In this document: in pieces, positions 8,148-14,937 of the stretch
Numbering within the stretch: position 1 is the stretch's first letter
Layout of the letters: every line of letters begins with the position of its first letter
Assembly: GCA_009839635.1 (NCBI GenBank)
Contig: VXPJ01000101.1
Span: forward strand, 1 to 19,420
Length of the DNA: 19,420 nt
DNA from: Pseudomonadota bacterium
GTDB lineage: Bacteria; Pseudomonadota; Gammaproteobacteria; UBA4575
Reading direction: 5' to 3'
Made by a program: the position numbers and the translations under genes
The notes under the pieces: generated by a model
What the model saw: only the letters and a program-made list of their open reading frames with translations
Databases searched by the model: none
Told to the model about the DNA's origin: nothing

Positions 8148-8987
8148 TCACTGGATATGGTGAATTCTCGTGTTGATACAGCCATTTGTGTCCAACTCGA
8201 CAAACCGGTAGGCGGGCGGCAGCGGGTCGGGGAGATGAACTGGAGCATTCGGCTTGAACTGGTGGCAGGTGGAAGGGGTCGACAGGAAGCGAAGCTGGTT
8301 GAGTTGCTGATCGAAGCTCTGGTGCACGTGCCCGAACAGCACCAGCACCTCGCCGGGGTGATTGTCCAGAATCTGCACGAAATCGGTGTTGTTCTGCAGG
8401 GCGATTTCATCCAGCCACTTGCTGTTCACGGGCACCGGCGGGTGGTGAAGGACGACCACGTTGAGCTGGTCTTTGCTGTTTTGCAGATGCTCGCGCAGTT
8501 GGGTGAGGCAGCGCTGGGAAATTTTCCCGTGGTGCTCATTCGCGATCCAGGTGCTGATCAGCACGAGTGAAAACCTGCCCAGAGAAATGACGCGGATGGA
8601 GTCCAGCGGACATTCAGGGGCCACCTGCTGCAGGAGCTGCGGCGTGTCATGGTTTCCGGGCACACAGTACACCGGCACGTCATACTCGCGAATGGCGGAC
8701 TCGAACTGGGCGTAGCTTTTCTGTGCGCCGGTTTGCGAAATATCGCCCGTGAACAGCCAGAAGTCGGCATCCGGGTAGCGGGCCGCGCAGTGGGCCAGCA
8801 CGGCTTGCAGACTCTGTTTCGTGTTGATGCGATGAAACGTGTCATCGGCACCGTCGAGCAGGTGGGTATCCGTGATATGGATGAATCGCAGGACATCGCG
8901 CGAACGGCGTTCCGATTTGCTGGAAATCGAACGGGTGGACCGAGGTGAGGACGGGGCGGAGAAGCGCTCCCTGGCAAGAGTACTCAT
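8148..8987 (-). CDS. cpdA: 3',5'-cyclic AMP phosphodiesterase CpdA
   Basis: The protein has 279 residues and hydrolyses cAMP to AMP, setting cAMP levels for CRP-type regulation. Metal-site motifs are all present: DTH at 40-42, GDIS at 81-84, GNHD at 111-114, LHHPP at 180-184 and GHVHQ at 219-223. Beyond these generic motifs the sequence follows E. coli CpdA closely in the second half, including PxGxSWLD-like and LRN-like segments and the diagnostic TPSTCHQFKP at 237-246. The N-terminus carries about 32 extra Ser/Arg-rich residues before LRFIHITDTHL, and the ATG at 8987 has a poor ribosome binding site, so translation may start further in. It is cytoplasmic and appears monocistronic, with its own terminator. 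Confidence 0.88.
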   Translation of the reverse strand: MSTLARERFSAPSSPRSTRSISSKSERRSRDVLRFIHITDTHLLDGADDTFHRINTKQSLQAVLAHCAARYPDADFWLFTGDISQTGAQKSYAQFESAIREYDVPVYCVPGNHDTPQLLQQVAPECPLDSIRVISLGRFSLVLISTWIANEHHGKISQRCLTQLREHLQNSKDQLNVVVLHHPPVPVNSKWLDEIALQNNTDFVQILDNHPGEVLVLFGHVHQSFDQQLNQLRFLSTPSTCHQFKPNAPVHLPDPLPPAYRFVELDTNGCINTRIHHIQ

Positions 8988-8997
8988 CAGGGAAAGC

Positions 8998-9252
8998 CTA
9001 CCTGCGTTGCTGCAACAAAATCGACATGTCTCCCAAGACGTTGCGTGCGTCTATGCACCGGTGCACGTGTTTGCGGTTGGGCCCGTTTGTGGTCATGAAC
9101 CTGCAGCTTCCATTTTTACGACTCTTCAAAAATCCGGATGAGTACCATCGCCAATAGTATCGCCCCTGCAGCAGCAACGGCAATACCGCACCCAGCGGCT
9201 TCTTGTGCCGGGACCGGTCATCGTTTTCAAGGGCTTCGGGCAGTGCTTTCAT
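8998..9252 (-). CDS. Doubtful small ORF, hypothetical
   Basis: This is an 84-codon basic frame between cpdA and the divergent reductase gene, with one short hydrophobic stretch (LGAVLPLLLQG) followed by RYYWRWY. It has no recognised family and no clear ribosome binding site. Its start would be only 14 bases from the start of the divergent gene at 9267, leaving no room for two promoters. The 280-base gap it occupies must hold the promoters for cpdA and the reductase, so it may not be a gene. Confidence 0.22.
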   Translation of the reverse strand: MKALPEALENDDRSRHKKPLGAVLPLLLQGRYYWRWYSSGFLKSRKNGSCRFMTTNGPNRKHVHRCIDARNVLGDMSILLQQRR

Positions 9253-9266
9253 CTGACTGAGGGATA

Positions 9267-10298
9267 GTGGAAAATATTCATGCTCCGATGAAACGTGTTT
9301 ACTTCCAGCCCGGCGGGCGCGAGATTACCAGCAGGGATGGAGAGACGGTGTTGTCCGCGGCGCTTCGCCAGGGCCTTGTTTTCCCCCACAGCTGTCGCAG
9401 TGGAAATTGCGATACCTGCCGTGCCCGTCTCATCTCCGGAAAAATTGCCCCGGGTGCGGCACCCGGGATGCAAGTGGATTCCCAGACCCGCAAGTCCGGG
9501 TCCATCCTGCTTTGCCAGGCCGTGCCACTTTCTGACGTCGTGATTGAGGCCCATGAGCTTGAAGCCATGGCAGGCATGCAGGTGCGCATGTTGTCCACCC
9601 GGGTGCTGGCCCTGGAGCCGCTGAGCCGCGATGTGACGGCACTCACGCTGGGTCTTGCGAAAGGACGTGGCAACCTGGAGTTTTGCGCAGGCCAGTATGT
9701 GGATATCCTGCTATGGGATCATTGCCGGCGCAGCTACTCGATTGCCAGCTCACCCGCAGACTCCGAAGTGATCGAACTTCATGTGGGGCGAATTCGGGAC
9801 GGGCGGTTCAGCGAGGAGGAATTGCCCGTGCTGAAACCCGGGGATCTTCTACCCCTCATGGGACCTTTGGGAACCTTTTTTCTTCGCGATGACCCGCGAC
9901 CCGTGATTTTCGTGGCCGAAGGCACAGGCTTTGCCCCGGTGGCCGCCATGATGGAGGATCTGCGAAGGGGCGGAGCACGAAGGTCTATACGGTTTTACTG
10001 GGGGGTTGGTTCCCGGGAGGACCTGTACCGCCAGGATCAGATCGGCCGCTGGGTGCGGGATCTCGGCATTGAGTTCTCGCCGGTCCTGTTGGAGCCCGGT
10101 CCGGACTGGGACGGGCGACGGGGCCGGGTACACGAAGTCGCCCTGGCCGAGCACGCGGATCTGTCGGGGATGCAGGTGTATGCCAGTGGCTCGTCGAGTA
10201 TGGTGGCCGCGGTTCGCGAAACTTTTCCCGACACGGGCTGTGTGCCGATGCACTGCACTGCGAGCCCTTCTCGCATGCAGTGGATTAATCCGTTTTGA
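9267..10298 (+). CDS. 2Fe-2S ferredoxin-FAD/NAD(P)H reductase
   Basis: The 343-residue electron-transfer protein has three domains in order. A plant-type ferredoxin domain (about 9-98) has cluster ligands C43, C48, C51 and C83 in the C-x4-C-x2-C...C pattern. An FAD-binding barrel (about 104-205) carries RSYS at 155-158. A nucleotide-binding domain carries GTGFAP at 219-224. This layout matches reductase components of ring oxygenases and the CDP-6-deoxy-hexose (AscD/RfbI-like) reductases. The usual CGPxxM near the C-terminus is ASGSSSM, and the tail is short. The GTG at 9267 is preceded by GAGGG at close spacing; an ATG at 9288 is the alternative but lacks a binding site. No oxygenase partner lies beside it, so the acceptor is unknown. 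Confidence 0.85.
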   Translation: MENIHAPMKRVYFQPGGREITSRDGETVLSAALRQGLVFPHSCRSGNCDTCRARLISGKIAPGAAPGMQVDSQTRKSGSILLCQAVPLSDVVIEAHELEAMAGMQVRMLSTRVLALEPLSRDVTALTLGLAKGRGNLEFCAGQYVDILLWDHCRRSYSIASSPADSEVIELHVGRIRDGRFSEEELPVLKPGDLLPLMGPLGTFFLRDDPRPVIFVAEGTGFAPVAAMMEDLRRGGARRSIRFYWGVGSREDLYRQDQIGRWVRDLGIEFSPVLLEPGPDWDGRRGRVHEVALAEHADLSGMQVYASGSSSMVAAVRETFPDTGCVPMHCTASPSRMQWINPF

Positions 10299-10334
10299 GC
10301 ATCGATTTTTCCGGGAGGTGCATTATCATTAGCA

Positions 10335-10357
10335 GATCAGGAGCGAGGTGCCTGATC
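10335..10357 (+). promoter_or_regulatory. Hairpin carrying the ribosome binding site in its loop
   Basis: GATCAGG (10335-10341) and CCTGATC (10351-10357) pair perfectly. The 9-base loop AGCGAGGTG contains the only Shine-Dalgarno-like sequence for the GTG start at 10362. The structure could expose or tune that site, or be an operator overlapping the start. Confidence 0.4.
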
Positions 10358-10361
10358 AACC

Positions 10362-10667
10362 GTGCAAAATGATGCTTGGCTATTCGAAATGAAAAACAAT
10401 TTGGTGCAAAAGTTCATCGACGGGTTTGTGGATGTCATCACGGCGGGCAACCGCCCGTTTCGCATCCTGTTGTTCGGCGGCATATTCCTGGCACTGCTGA
10501 TCATGAACATCCTGGCCAAGCTCCTTGGCGTGAGGACGGATATCGGCGGGGATGTCGAGTTGGGCAATGTCCTCCTGATCGTGGTTTCCCTGTTCCTGGG
10601 CTTCGGGGTCTCCTACTGCATCATCCATTTTGCAGATGCCAGCAAGCGAAAACGCGACCAAAGGTAG
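10362..10667 (+). CDS. Small two-helix inner-membrane protein
   Basis: The 101-residue protein has two transmembrane segments, about residues 34-56 (RILLFGGIFLALLIMNILA) and 67-91 (VLLIVVSLFLGFGVSYCII), separated by a short acidic loop (GVRTDIGGDVE), with a basic tail (KRKRDQR). I recognise no family. The GTG at 10362 is the furthest start after an in-frame stop, and its ribosome binding site lies in a hairpin loop; an ATG at 10389 is possible but has no binding site. It follows the ferredoxin reductase by 63 bases and may be read from the same transcript. Confidence 0.6.
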   Translation: MQNDAWLFEMKNNLVQKFIDGFVDVITAGNRPFRILLFGGIFLALLIMNILAKLLGVRTDIGGDVELGNVLLIVVSLFLGFGVSYCIIHFADASKRKRDQR

Positions 10668-10670
10668 GCA

Positions 10671-10700
10671 CTTCAGGTGGTCGGGGATGCCCGGCTGAAG
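10671..10700. terminator. Nested inverted repeat between convergent genes
   Basis: CTTCAG...CTGAAG encloses CGGG-GATG-CCCG, with a small bulge, just after the membrane-protein stop codon and facing a convergent gene. The placement suits a two-way terminator, but neither side has a T run, so the call is weak. Confidence 0.35.
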
Positions 10701-10721
10701 CCAGGGTCCGCAGCCATGGCG

Positions 10722-11045
10722 TCAGGGAACCGCCTTCCAGGTCAGGGCGTAGCTTGACTGGTCCACCTTGCTCTTGTTTTCGTGCAGGGTGATCTCAGCC
10801 CCCTGGGATTTCAGGGCCTGGTTGATGGCGCTTTGAAAGATGAGCTGGCGGAACTGGCCGTATTCGACGGCACGAAAGCTCGGGTCGTGATCCTGCAGGA
10901 AGGTGTGTAGCCCCGGCAGCGTGAAGCACCAGCATCCCGGCTCCAGCACGAAACCCGATTCGTCCTCGAGCACCTCCAGCAACGCCGGGTCTTTTTGGGC
11001 GACCCGTTCAAAAAAACGAAGCAGTGTCTGTTGCAAGTCCTGCAT
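10722..11045 (-). CDS. Hypothetical protein
   Basis: This is a 107-residue soluble protein with no signal peptide or membrane segment and mixed helix/strand character. It begins with an amphipathic helix (LQQTLLRFFERV) and has a C-x-C (GCWCF) at about residue 38. No family was recognised. The ATG at 11045 lacks an obvious ribosome binding site. Codon composition is like the neighbours and the frame runs cleanly, which supports a real gene. It lies downstream of cynS on the same strand but is separated from it by a strong hairpin, so co-transcription is doubtful. Confidence 0.5.
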   Translation of the reverse strand: MQDLQQTLLRFFERVAQKDPALLEVLEDESGFVLEPGCWCFTLPGLHTFLQDHDPSFRAVEYGQFRQLIFQSAINQALKSQGAEITLHENKSKVDQSSYALTWKAVP

Positions 11046-11148
11046 GCGGGCAGACCGTGTTTTCGTGCCGCAGTGGTGCCGTCAGGTGCTTAAACGGTGC
11101 TGACACCGGTGGCGACAGGTATCGTCACTGTTTGCAGGGCTCCTTTCC

Positions 11149-11169
11149 CCGGGCGCGGTCAGCGCCCGG
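11149..11169 (-). terminator. GC-rich hairpin downstream of cynS
   Basis: CCGGGCGC and GCGCCCGG form a perfect 8-bp stem with a 5-base loop, 34 bases past the cynS stop codon. The stem is strong but lacks a T run on the minus strand, so it may stop transcription only partly or protect the 3' end of the message. Confidence 0.4.
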
Positions 11170-11202
11170 AATTCGCCGCATGCCCTGGCGGGCAGTGCAT
11201 GA

Positions 11203-11643
11203 TTACCATGTGGTGTATTTCAGGAATTTCCCGTTCATGGTGATCACGACGCGGTCCCCTTTCGGGTTTTCTTCCTTGTCGATGTCCATGGAAAAGTCGA
11301 TCGCGCTCATGATGCCATCGCCGAATTTCTCACCGATAATCTGCTTGATGGTGTAGGCGTAGACGCCGACGATCTCGTAGAACCGGTACATGACGGGATC
11401 CTGGGGGATGAGCGCCTCCCAGGTCTTGGTGGGGAATTCCTGCAGCGTTTCACAGACCTCTTCGTCCAGGTCGAGGACTTCGCACAGGCTTTTCGCGGCA
11501 TCTTCCGGCATGCTGTTCATCCCGTAGCCGGCAGAAGCCACCCATACCTCGCCCATGTTCATCTTGCCGGCAATGGTTTCCCAGGTGTATCCCTTGGCCT
11601 TTTTCGCGGCTAGGATCAGGTCAGTCATTTCTTCTTTGGTCAT
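11203..11643 (-). CDS. cynS: Cyanate hydratase (cyanase)
   Basis: Cyanase catalyses the bicarbonate-dependent breakdown of cyanate to CO2 and ammonia (through carbamate) as a cytoplasmic decamer. The 146-residue length is close to E. coli CynS. The N-terminal helical DNA-binding-like domain is followed by the highly conserved core MYRFYEIVGVY and EKFGDGIMSAIDF. The catalytic triad Arg, Glu and Ser is present as R87, E90 and S113. The start is fixed by GGAGG seven bases upstream. It lies behind a CynR-type regulator, about 214 bases away with hairpins between, and is part of the thiocyanate island. It would detoxify or use cyanate, whether imported or formed alongside thiocyanate turnover. Confidence 0.97.
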   Translation of the reverse strand: MTKEEMTDLILAAKKAKGYTWETIAGKMNMGEVWVASAGYGMNSMPEDAAKSLCEVLDLDEEVCETLQEFPTKTWEALIPQDPVMYRFYEIVGVYAYTIKQIIGEKFGDGIMSAIDFSMDIDKEENPKGDRVVITMNGKFLKYTTW

Positions 11644-11762
11644 TTCAGTTCCTCCGTATAAAACTGCATGATTAAGTTCAGCAAAAAACGAGCCAACCCG
11701 GCGAACCGCGCAATTTCATGGACTTGTGACGCAAAGAACGCCGAGACGACCCAGGTTGTTCC

Positions 11763-11794
11763 AAAAATGCACCATTAAAGTGCATTTTTGCACT
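11763..11794 (-). promoter_or_regulatory. Two overlapping hairpins between cynR and cynS
   Basis: AAAAATGCAC (11763-11772) and GTGCATTTTT (11780-11789) are a perfect 10-bp inverted repeat with a 7-base loop. AGTGCA (11779-11784) and TGCACT (11789-11794) form a second perfect hairpin that shares the middle arm, so only one can form at a time. With A and T runs on both flanks the first could end transcription in either direction, in particular read-through from cynR into cynS. Confidence 0.5.
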
Positions 11795-11857
11795 AAAACA
11801 ATGCAAGCCTCTGGGCTCTACAGGATCATTGCAGGTTGAATCCCCGGGTTCAGGGTA

Positions 11858-12793
11858 TCACCCCAGCCGTTTTTCCTGAAGCATGTTGGCCGACCAGGAC
11901 GAGGCCAGTTCCAGAAAGGCGAGGCATGCCGGGCTTTTGTACCCGCTCTTGTGCCAGATCATGCTGACGGTGTGATGCGGGAGTTCGGGCACCACGGCGA
12001 TCGGATACAGCCCGTCTTGCGTGTTGATGATCGTGCTCGGCAAGACCGTTGCGAGTGAGCCGAGTTCGACCATCTCGATGATCACGGTCAGCGAATTGGT
12101 CTCGATCACGTTGCGGGGTTCGATGCCGCAGTCGTGGCAGTAGCGGTCAATGTGGTGTCGAAGGGCGAAGTCCGTATTGAGCTGGACCAGGGACTCCTTG
12201 CCGAAGTCCTGGGCGGTGATCCGCTTTCTTTTCCGGATACGCCTCGGATGCGTCTCGCCGACGGCGAGATAAAGGGCTTCCTCGAACAGCGTGAACGTTT
12301 CGGTATGACTGGAATTTTCCTCGGAGTCGAGCGGCTTGCTGAAGGTGATGCCGATATCGATCCGGGCCTCTGAGATGGCCGGCTCGATATCGTCCTGGGG
12401 CATGTCGAGCGTACTCAGGGTGATGCCGGGGTACATCCGGTTGTAACGCGACAGCAGGTCGCAGGTCAGGTAGTCGGTGATCGGGGTCCACCCCAGTCGC
12501 AGGGAGCCGCGGCTGAGGTCCTGGACATCCTGGATCGCCCGGGTGCCGATGTTCAGTTCGCCCCATGCGCGCCGCGCATGCCGAAGGAAGATTTTTCCGG
12601 CATCGGTGAGCTGGACCGTTCGCCCCGAGCGGTCCAGCAGGGGGGACTGCAGGTATTCCTCCAGTTGTTTGATTTGCTGGGACAGGGTCGGCTGTGAGAC
12701 GTGCAGGGCTTCGGCCGCGCGCGTGTAACTGCCGTATTCTGCGATCGCGATCAGGTACTGCAGGGAGCGCGGAAAAATGTCCCGTCTGTCCAT
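11858..12793 (-). CDS. cynR: LysR-type regulator, CynR-like
   Basis: The 311-residue LysR-family activator has a winged HTH at about residues 10-68 (GSYTRAAEALHVSQPTLSQQ) and a C-terminal effector-binding domain. Similarity to E. coli CynR goes beyond the HTH: DRSGRT...LTDAG, AIQDV-DL-RGSLR, IDxGI-F, NTDFALRHHIDRYC and VIETNSL-V--E match in order. CynR responds to cyanate and activates the cyn genes. Here the gene is followed by cynS and is divergent from scnB, so it is well placed to control both cyanase and thiocyanate hydrolase; whether its ligand is cyanate or thiocyanate is open. The ATG at 12793 has AGGGA upstream. A misassignment to another LysR subgroup is possible but unlikely. Confidence 0.85.
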   Translation of the reverse strand: MDRRDIFPRSLQYLIAIAEYGSYTRAAEALHVSQPTLSQQIKQLEEYLQSPLLDRSGRTVQLTDAGKIFLRHARRAWGELNIGTRAIQDVQDLSRGSLRLGWTPITDYLTCDLLSRYNRMYPGITLSTLDMPQDDIEPAISEARIDIGITFSKPLDSEENSSHTETFTLFEEALYLAVGETHPRRIRKRKRITAQDFGKESLVQLNTDFALRHHIDRYCHDCGIEPRNVIETNSLTVIIEMVELGSLATVLPSTIINTQDGLYPIAVVPELPHHTVSMIWHKSGYKSPACLAFLELASSWSANMLQEKRLG

Positions 12794-12986
12794 AGCTAAT
12801 CCCTATGAGTTTGATAAATATAAAGTCTTGGATTAATAACATAACTCCTTTAGACTTGTCATTATCTCATATTAAGGCCCTATAAAATAAGCATATAAGC
12901 GAATACTGAAGTACCCTGAATTATCTAGCATGCAAGGCAGCGTGTTTGACATCCAGATATGCAGAAAATAAGAGGAGTTCAAAGTC
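12794..12986. promoter_or_regulatory. Divergent control region between cynR and scnB
   Basis: This is an AT-rich region of 193 bases with no gene. An inverted repeat TAATCC (12797-12802) / GGATTA (12830-12835) flanks an AT-rich core next to the cynR start and is a candidate regulator site. A possible scnB promoter is TTGTCA (12856-12861) and TATAAA (12881-12886) with a long 19-base spacer, which would suit an activator-dependent promoter and leaves a leader of about 95 bases. A strong ribosome binding site (AGGAG, 12973-12977) serves scnB. Confidence 0.5.
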
Positions 12987-13418
12987 ATGCCATCTGATAC
13001 CAGACAAAAAGTAATGCGGCACATTGACATTGTTGGTCAACTGCAACCAGCTCTGCATCAGCCGCAGCATGCCCCCCTTCCCACGGAGGTCGATAACGCC
13101 CACTACAGGGCCTACATGCGGACTTCGCATGATGTCGGCGGAGAGCCCGATGTCACCATCCAGTGGCACGAAAAGGAAGAGGAGCAATGGGAGTTGAACA
13201 CGTATGTGACGTGCGAGTGCTTGGCATGGCGCGGTGTCTGGAATGCCGAGGAAAGACGCCGCAGGCAGAACGTTGACCTGGGACAGACCCAGTATCTGGG
13301 CCTGCCGTACTACGGCCGCTGGCTGCTGTCTGCCGCAAGGATCATGGTGGACAAGCAACACATCACGCTCACAGAACTAATGAATAAGATTGAAGAGGTG
13401 AAAAACCGCCATGAGTAG
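12987..13418 (+). CDS. scnB: Thiocyanate hydrolase beta subunit
   Basis: ScnB is one of three subunits of the heterododecameric thiocyanate hydrolase, which turns thiocyanate and water into carbonyl sulfide and ammonia. It corresponds to the N-terminal part of the nitrile hydratase beta chain. The 143-residue sequence follows the Thiobacillus thioparus subunit as I remember it (ALHQxxHAP, HDVGGE, HEKEEE-WELNT, CECLAWRGVW, GLPYYGRWLL), with a C-terminal tail about 14 residues shorter. It is the first gene of the operon, preceded by AGGAG, and its end overlaps the scnA start by 8 bases, so the two are probably translated together. Confidence 0.93.
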   Translation: MPSDTRQKVMRHIDIVGQLQPALHQPQHAPLPTEVDNAHYRAYMRTSHDVGGEPDVTIQWHEKEEEQWELNTYVTCECLAWRGVWNAEERRRRQNVDLGQTQYLGLPYYGRWLLSAARIMVDKQHITLTELMNKIEEVKNRHE

Positions 13419-13764
13419 AGGCCATCACGCTGAGAAAGCGACCGGGAAAGGCGACCCGCAATGTTTCAGAGGCGAGGCGCCGGCACCGAAGTTCAAGGTC
13501 GGTGACCGGGTCAGGATCCGGGACTTGCCGGACATCTTCTACACCCGGTGTCAGGTGTATACCCGCGGTGCTGAGGGAGTGGTGACCGTGGTCACGCATG
13601 AAAGCCCGGCTCCTGAGGATGAGGCTTGGGATAACGTCGACAAGCCCGAGTGGTTCTACATCGTGCGCTTCAAGCAAAAGGAACTCTGGCCCGAGTATCC
13701 CGACGTGTACGAGAACGATACCCTGCAGACGGAATTTTCAGAACGCTGGCTGGAGTCCGCATGA
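13411..13764 (+). CDS. scnA: Thiocyanate hydrolase alpha subunit
   Basis: ScnA corresponds to the C-terminal SH3-like domain of the nitrile hydratase beta chain; with ScnB it makes up the equivalent of that one chain. The 117-residue sequence contains the landmarks HHAEKATGKGDPQCF, KFKVGDRVRIRDLPDIFYTR, YTRGAEG, WFYIV-F-QKELWPEY and the ending FSERWLES. The T. thioparus subunit has 126 residues, so this one is slightly shorter at the N-terminus. The start lies within the end of scnB (ATG at 13411) with GAGGTG upstream. The subunit carries no metal ligands and helps shape the active site at the ScnC interface. Confidence 0.93.
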   Translation: MSRGHHAEKATGKGDPQCFRGEAPAPKFKVGDRVRIRDLPDIFYTRCQVYTRGAEGVVTVVTHESPAPEDEAWDNVDKPEWFYIVRFKQKELWPEYPDVYENDTLQTEFSERWLESA

Positions 13765-13813
13765 ATCCGGCGGGTTGAACCGATAAAAAGAGATTGTATA
13801 GAGAGGAATAATC

Positions 13814-14506
13814 ATGGCAGAGAAACATAAGCCTGCACCTATGGTGGATGAAGTAAGCGACTTCGAGGTTCTGGAAGTTGCGGTTCGCGAGCTGGCCATT
13901 GAAAAGGGCCTTTTCAGCGCTGAGGATCATCGTCGTTTTGCGGAATTTGCGCACAGCATCGGTCCCCTGCCGGCTGCGCGGCTCGTAGCCAAGTCCTGGC
14001 TGGACCCCGAGTTCAAGAAGCTGGCGCTGGAGGATGGCTTCACCGCAAGCAAGGAAGTAGGGATCGACTGGCTGAACCCGACGGGATTCGGGACACCCAG
14101 CGACTATTGTGATTTGCGCGTGCTTGAGAACACCCCGTCCGTGCATCACGTAGTGGTATGCACACTGTGCTCGTGTTACCCGAGGCCGATCCTGGGCCAT
14201 TCCCCCGAGTGGTACAGGACGCCCAACTACCGTCGCAGACTGGTTCGCTGGCCGCGTCAGGTGCTGTCCGAGTTTGGTCTGCAGATCCCCGCGGATGTCG
14301 AGGTAAGAGTCGAGGACTCCAACCAGAAGTGCCGTTTCATGGTCATGCCGATGCGCCCTGAAGGCACCGAGGACTGGAGTGAAGATCAGCTCGCTGAAAT
14401 CGTAACGCGTGACTGCATGCTGGGCGTGGCCCTGCCACATCCGGAACGCAAGGCCGATGACAAACGGCCTGTGCACAAGGCAGCCAATCCGGTGCATGGG
14501 CACTAA
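13814..14506 (+). CDS. scnC: Thiocyanate hydrolase gamma subunit (cobalt site)
   Basis: ScnC is the catalytic subunit and matches the nitrile hydratase alpha chain. The metal-binding motif VCTLCSC sits at residues 115-121, giving ligands C116, C119, S120 and C121. The Thr in CTLC is the signature of the cobalt rather than the iron type, and in the family C119 and C121 are oxidised to sulfinic and sulfenic acid to make the enzyme active. The flanking SCYPRPILGHSPEWYR and RRRLVRWPRQVL are also conserved. The 230 residues are slightly fewer than the T. thioparus subunit (243), which has a longer His/Asp-rich start. AGAGGA precedes the ATG. The need for cobalt fits the cbt genes in this window. 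Confidence 0.95.
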   Translation: MAEKHKPAPMVDEVSDFEVLEVAVRELAIEKGLFSAEDHRRFAEFAHSIGPLPAARLVAKSWLDPEFKKLALEDGFTASKEVGIDWLNPTGFGTPSDYCDLRVLENTPSVHHVVVCTLCSCYPRPILGHSPEWYRTPNYRRRLVRWPRQVLSEFGLQIPADVEVRVEDSNQKCRFMVMPMRPEGTEDWSEDQLAEIVTRDCMLGVALPHPERKADDKRPVHKAANPVHGH

Positions 14507-14518
14507 AGCGACCACGTG

Positions 14519-14905
14519 ATGGGCGGCCAGGAAAAAAATGCTGGGACTGTCCCGGTGAACCAGGAGCCGGAATTTTCTTCGGTTTCGCTGCTGGAGAAGG
14601 TCCGCAAGCAGGGAAAGGTCTGGGAGGACTTGGCCCAGAAGTACGGCGTGGATAATCCTGATCCCCCCTGGAAGATCAATCTGGACTCAACCTGTGAGGC
14701 ACTTTCTGCTGAGCAGTGTGCGCTTCCTGTGCTGGAGCGCAGGAATGAGGAGGATGTGCTTTCCGAGAGCCTGTATCAGGATGTTCCTTACCCGGAGCGT
14801 CAGTTGCTGGCCCTTACCCATTCGATGATTGAACGCGGATTGATTGATGAGGATGAACTGGCGCTTCGCATGAAGTTCGTCAGCAAGCGTCTCAACAGTA
14901 CATGA
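14519..14905 (+). CDS. P15K-type thiocyanate hydrolase maturation protein
   Basis: This protein of 128 residues (about 15 kDa) directly follows scnC. Its C-terminal half (SLYQDVPYPERQLLALTHSMIERGLIDEDEL) resembles the helical N-terminal part of nitrile hydratase beta chains and nitrile hydratase activator proteins. Size, position and similarity fit P15K, the chaperone needed for cobalt insertion and cysteine oxidation in ScnC. The segment LLEKVRKQGKVWEDLAQKYG is a predicted amphipathic helix. GTG at 14516 and ATG at 14519 are adjacent and neither has a strong binding site; coupling to scnC translation is likely, as only 12 bases separate them. Confidence 0.75.
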   Translation: MGGQEKNAGTVPVNQEPEFSSVSLLEKVRKQGKVWEDLAQKYGVDNPDPPWKINLDSTCEALSAEQCALPVLERRNEEDVLSESLYQDVPYPERQLLALTHSMIERGLIDEDELALRMKFVSKRLNST

Positions 14906-14937
14906 CCGATAGACGCTGAAACTAAGGACGATATTCG

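Noticed and set aside
13670..14515. 281-codon ORF on the minus strand
   Set aside because: It is the antisense shadow of scnC, whose cobalt-site motif and family similarity are clear.
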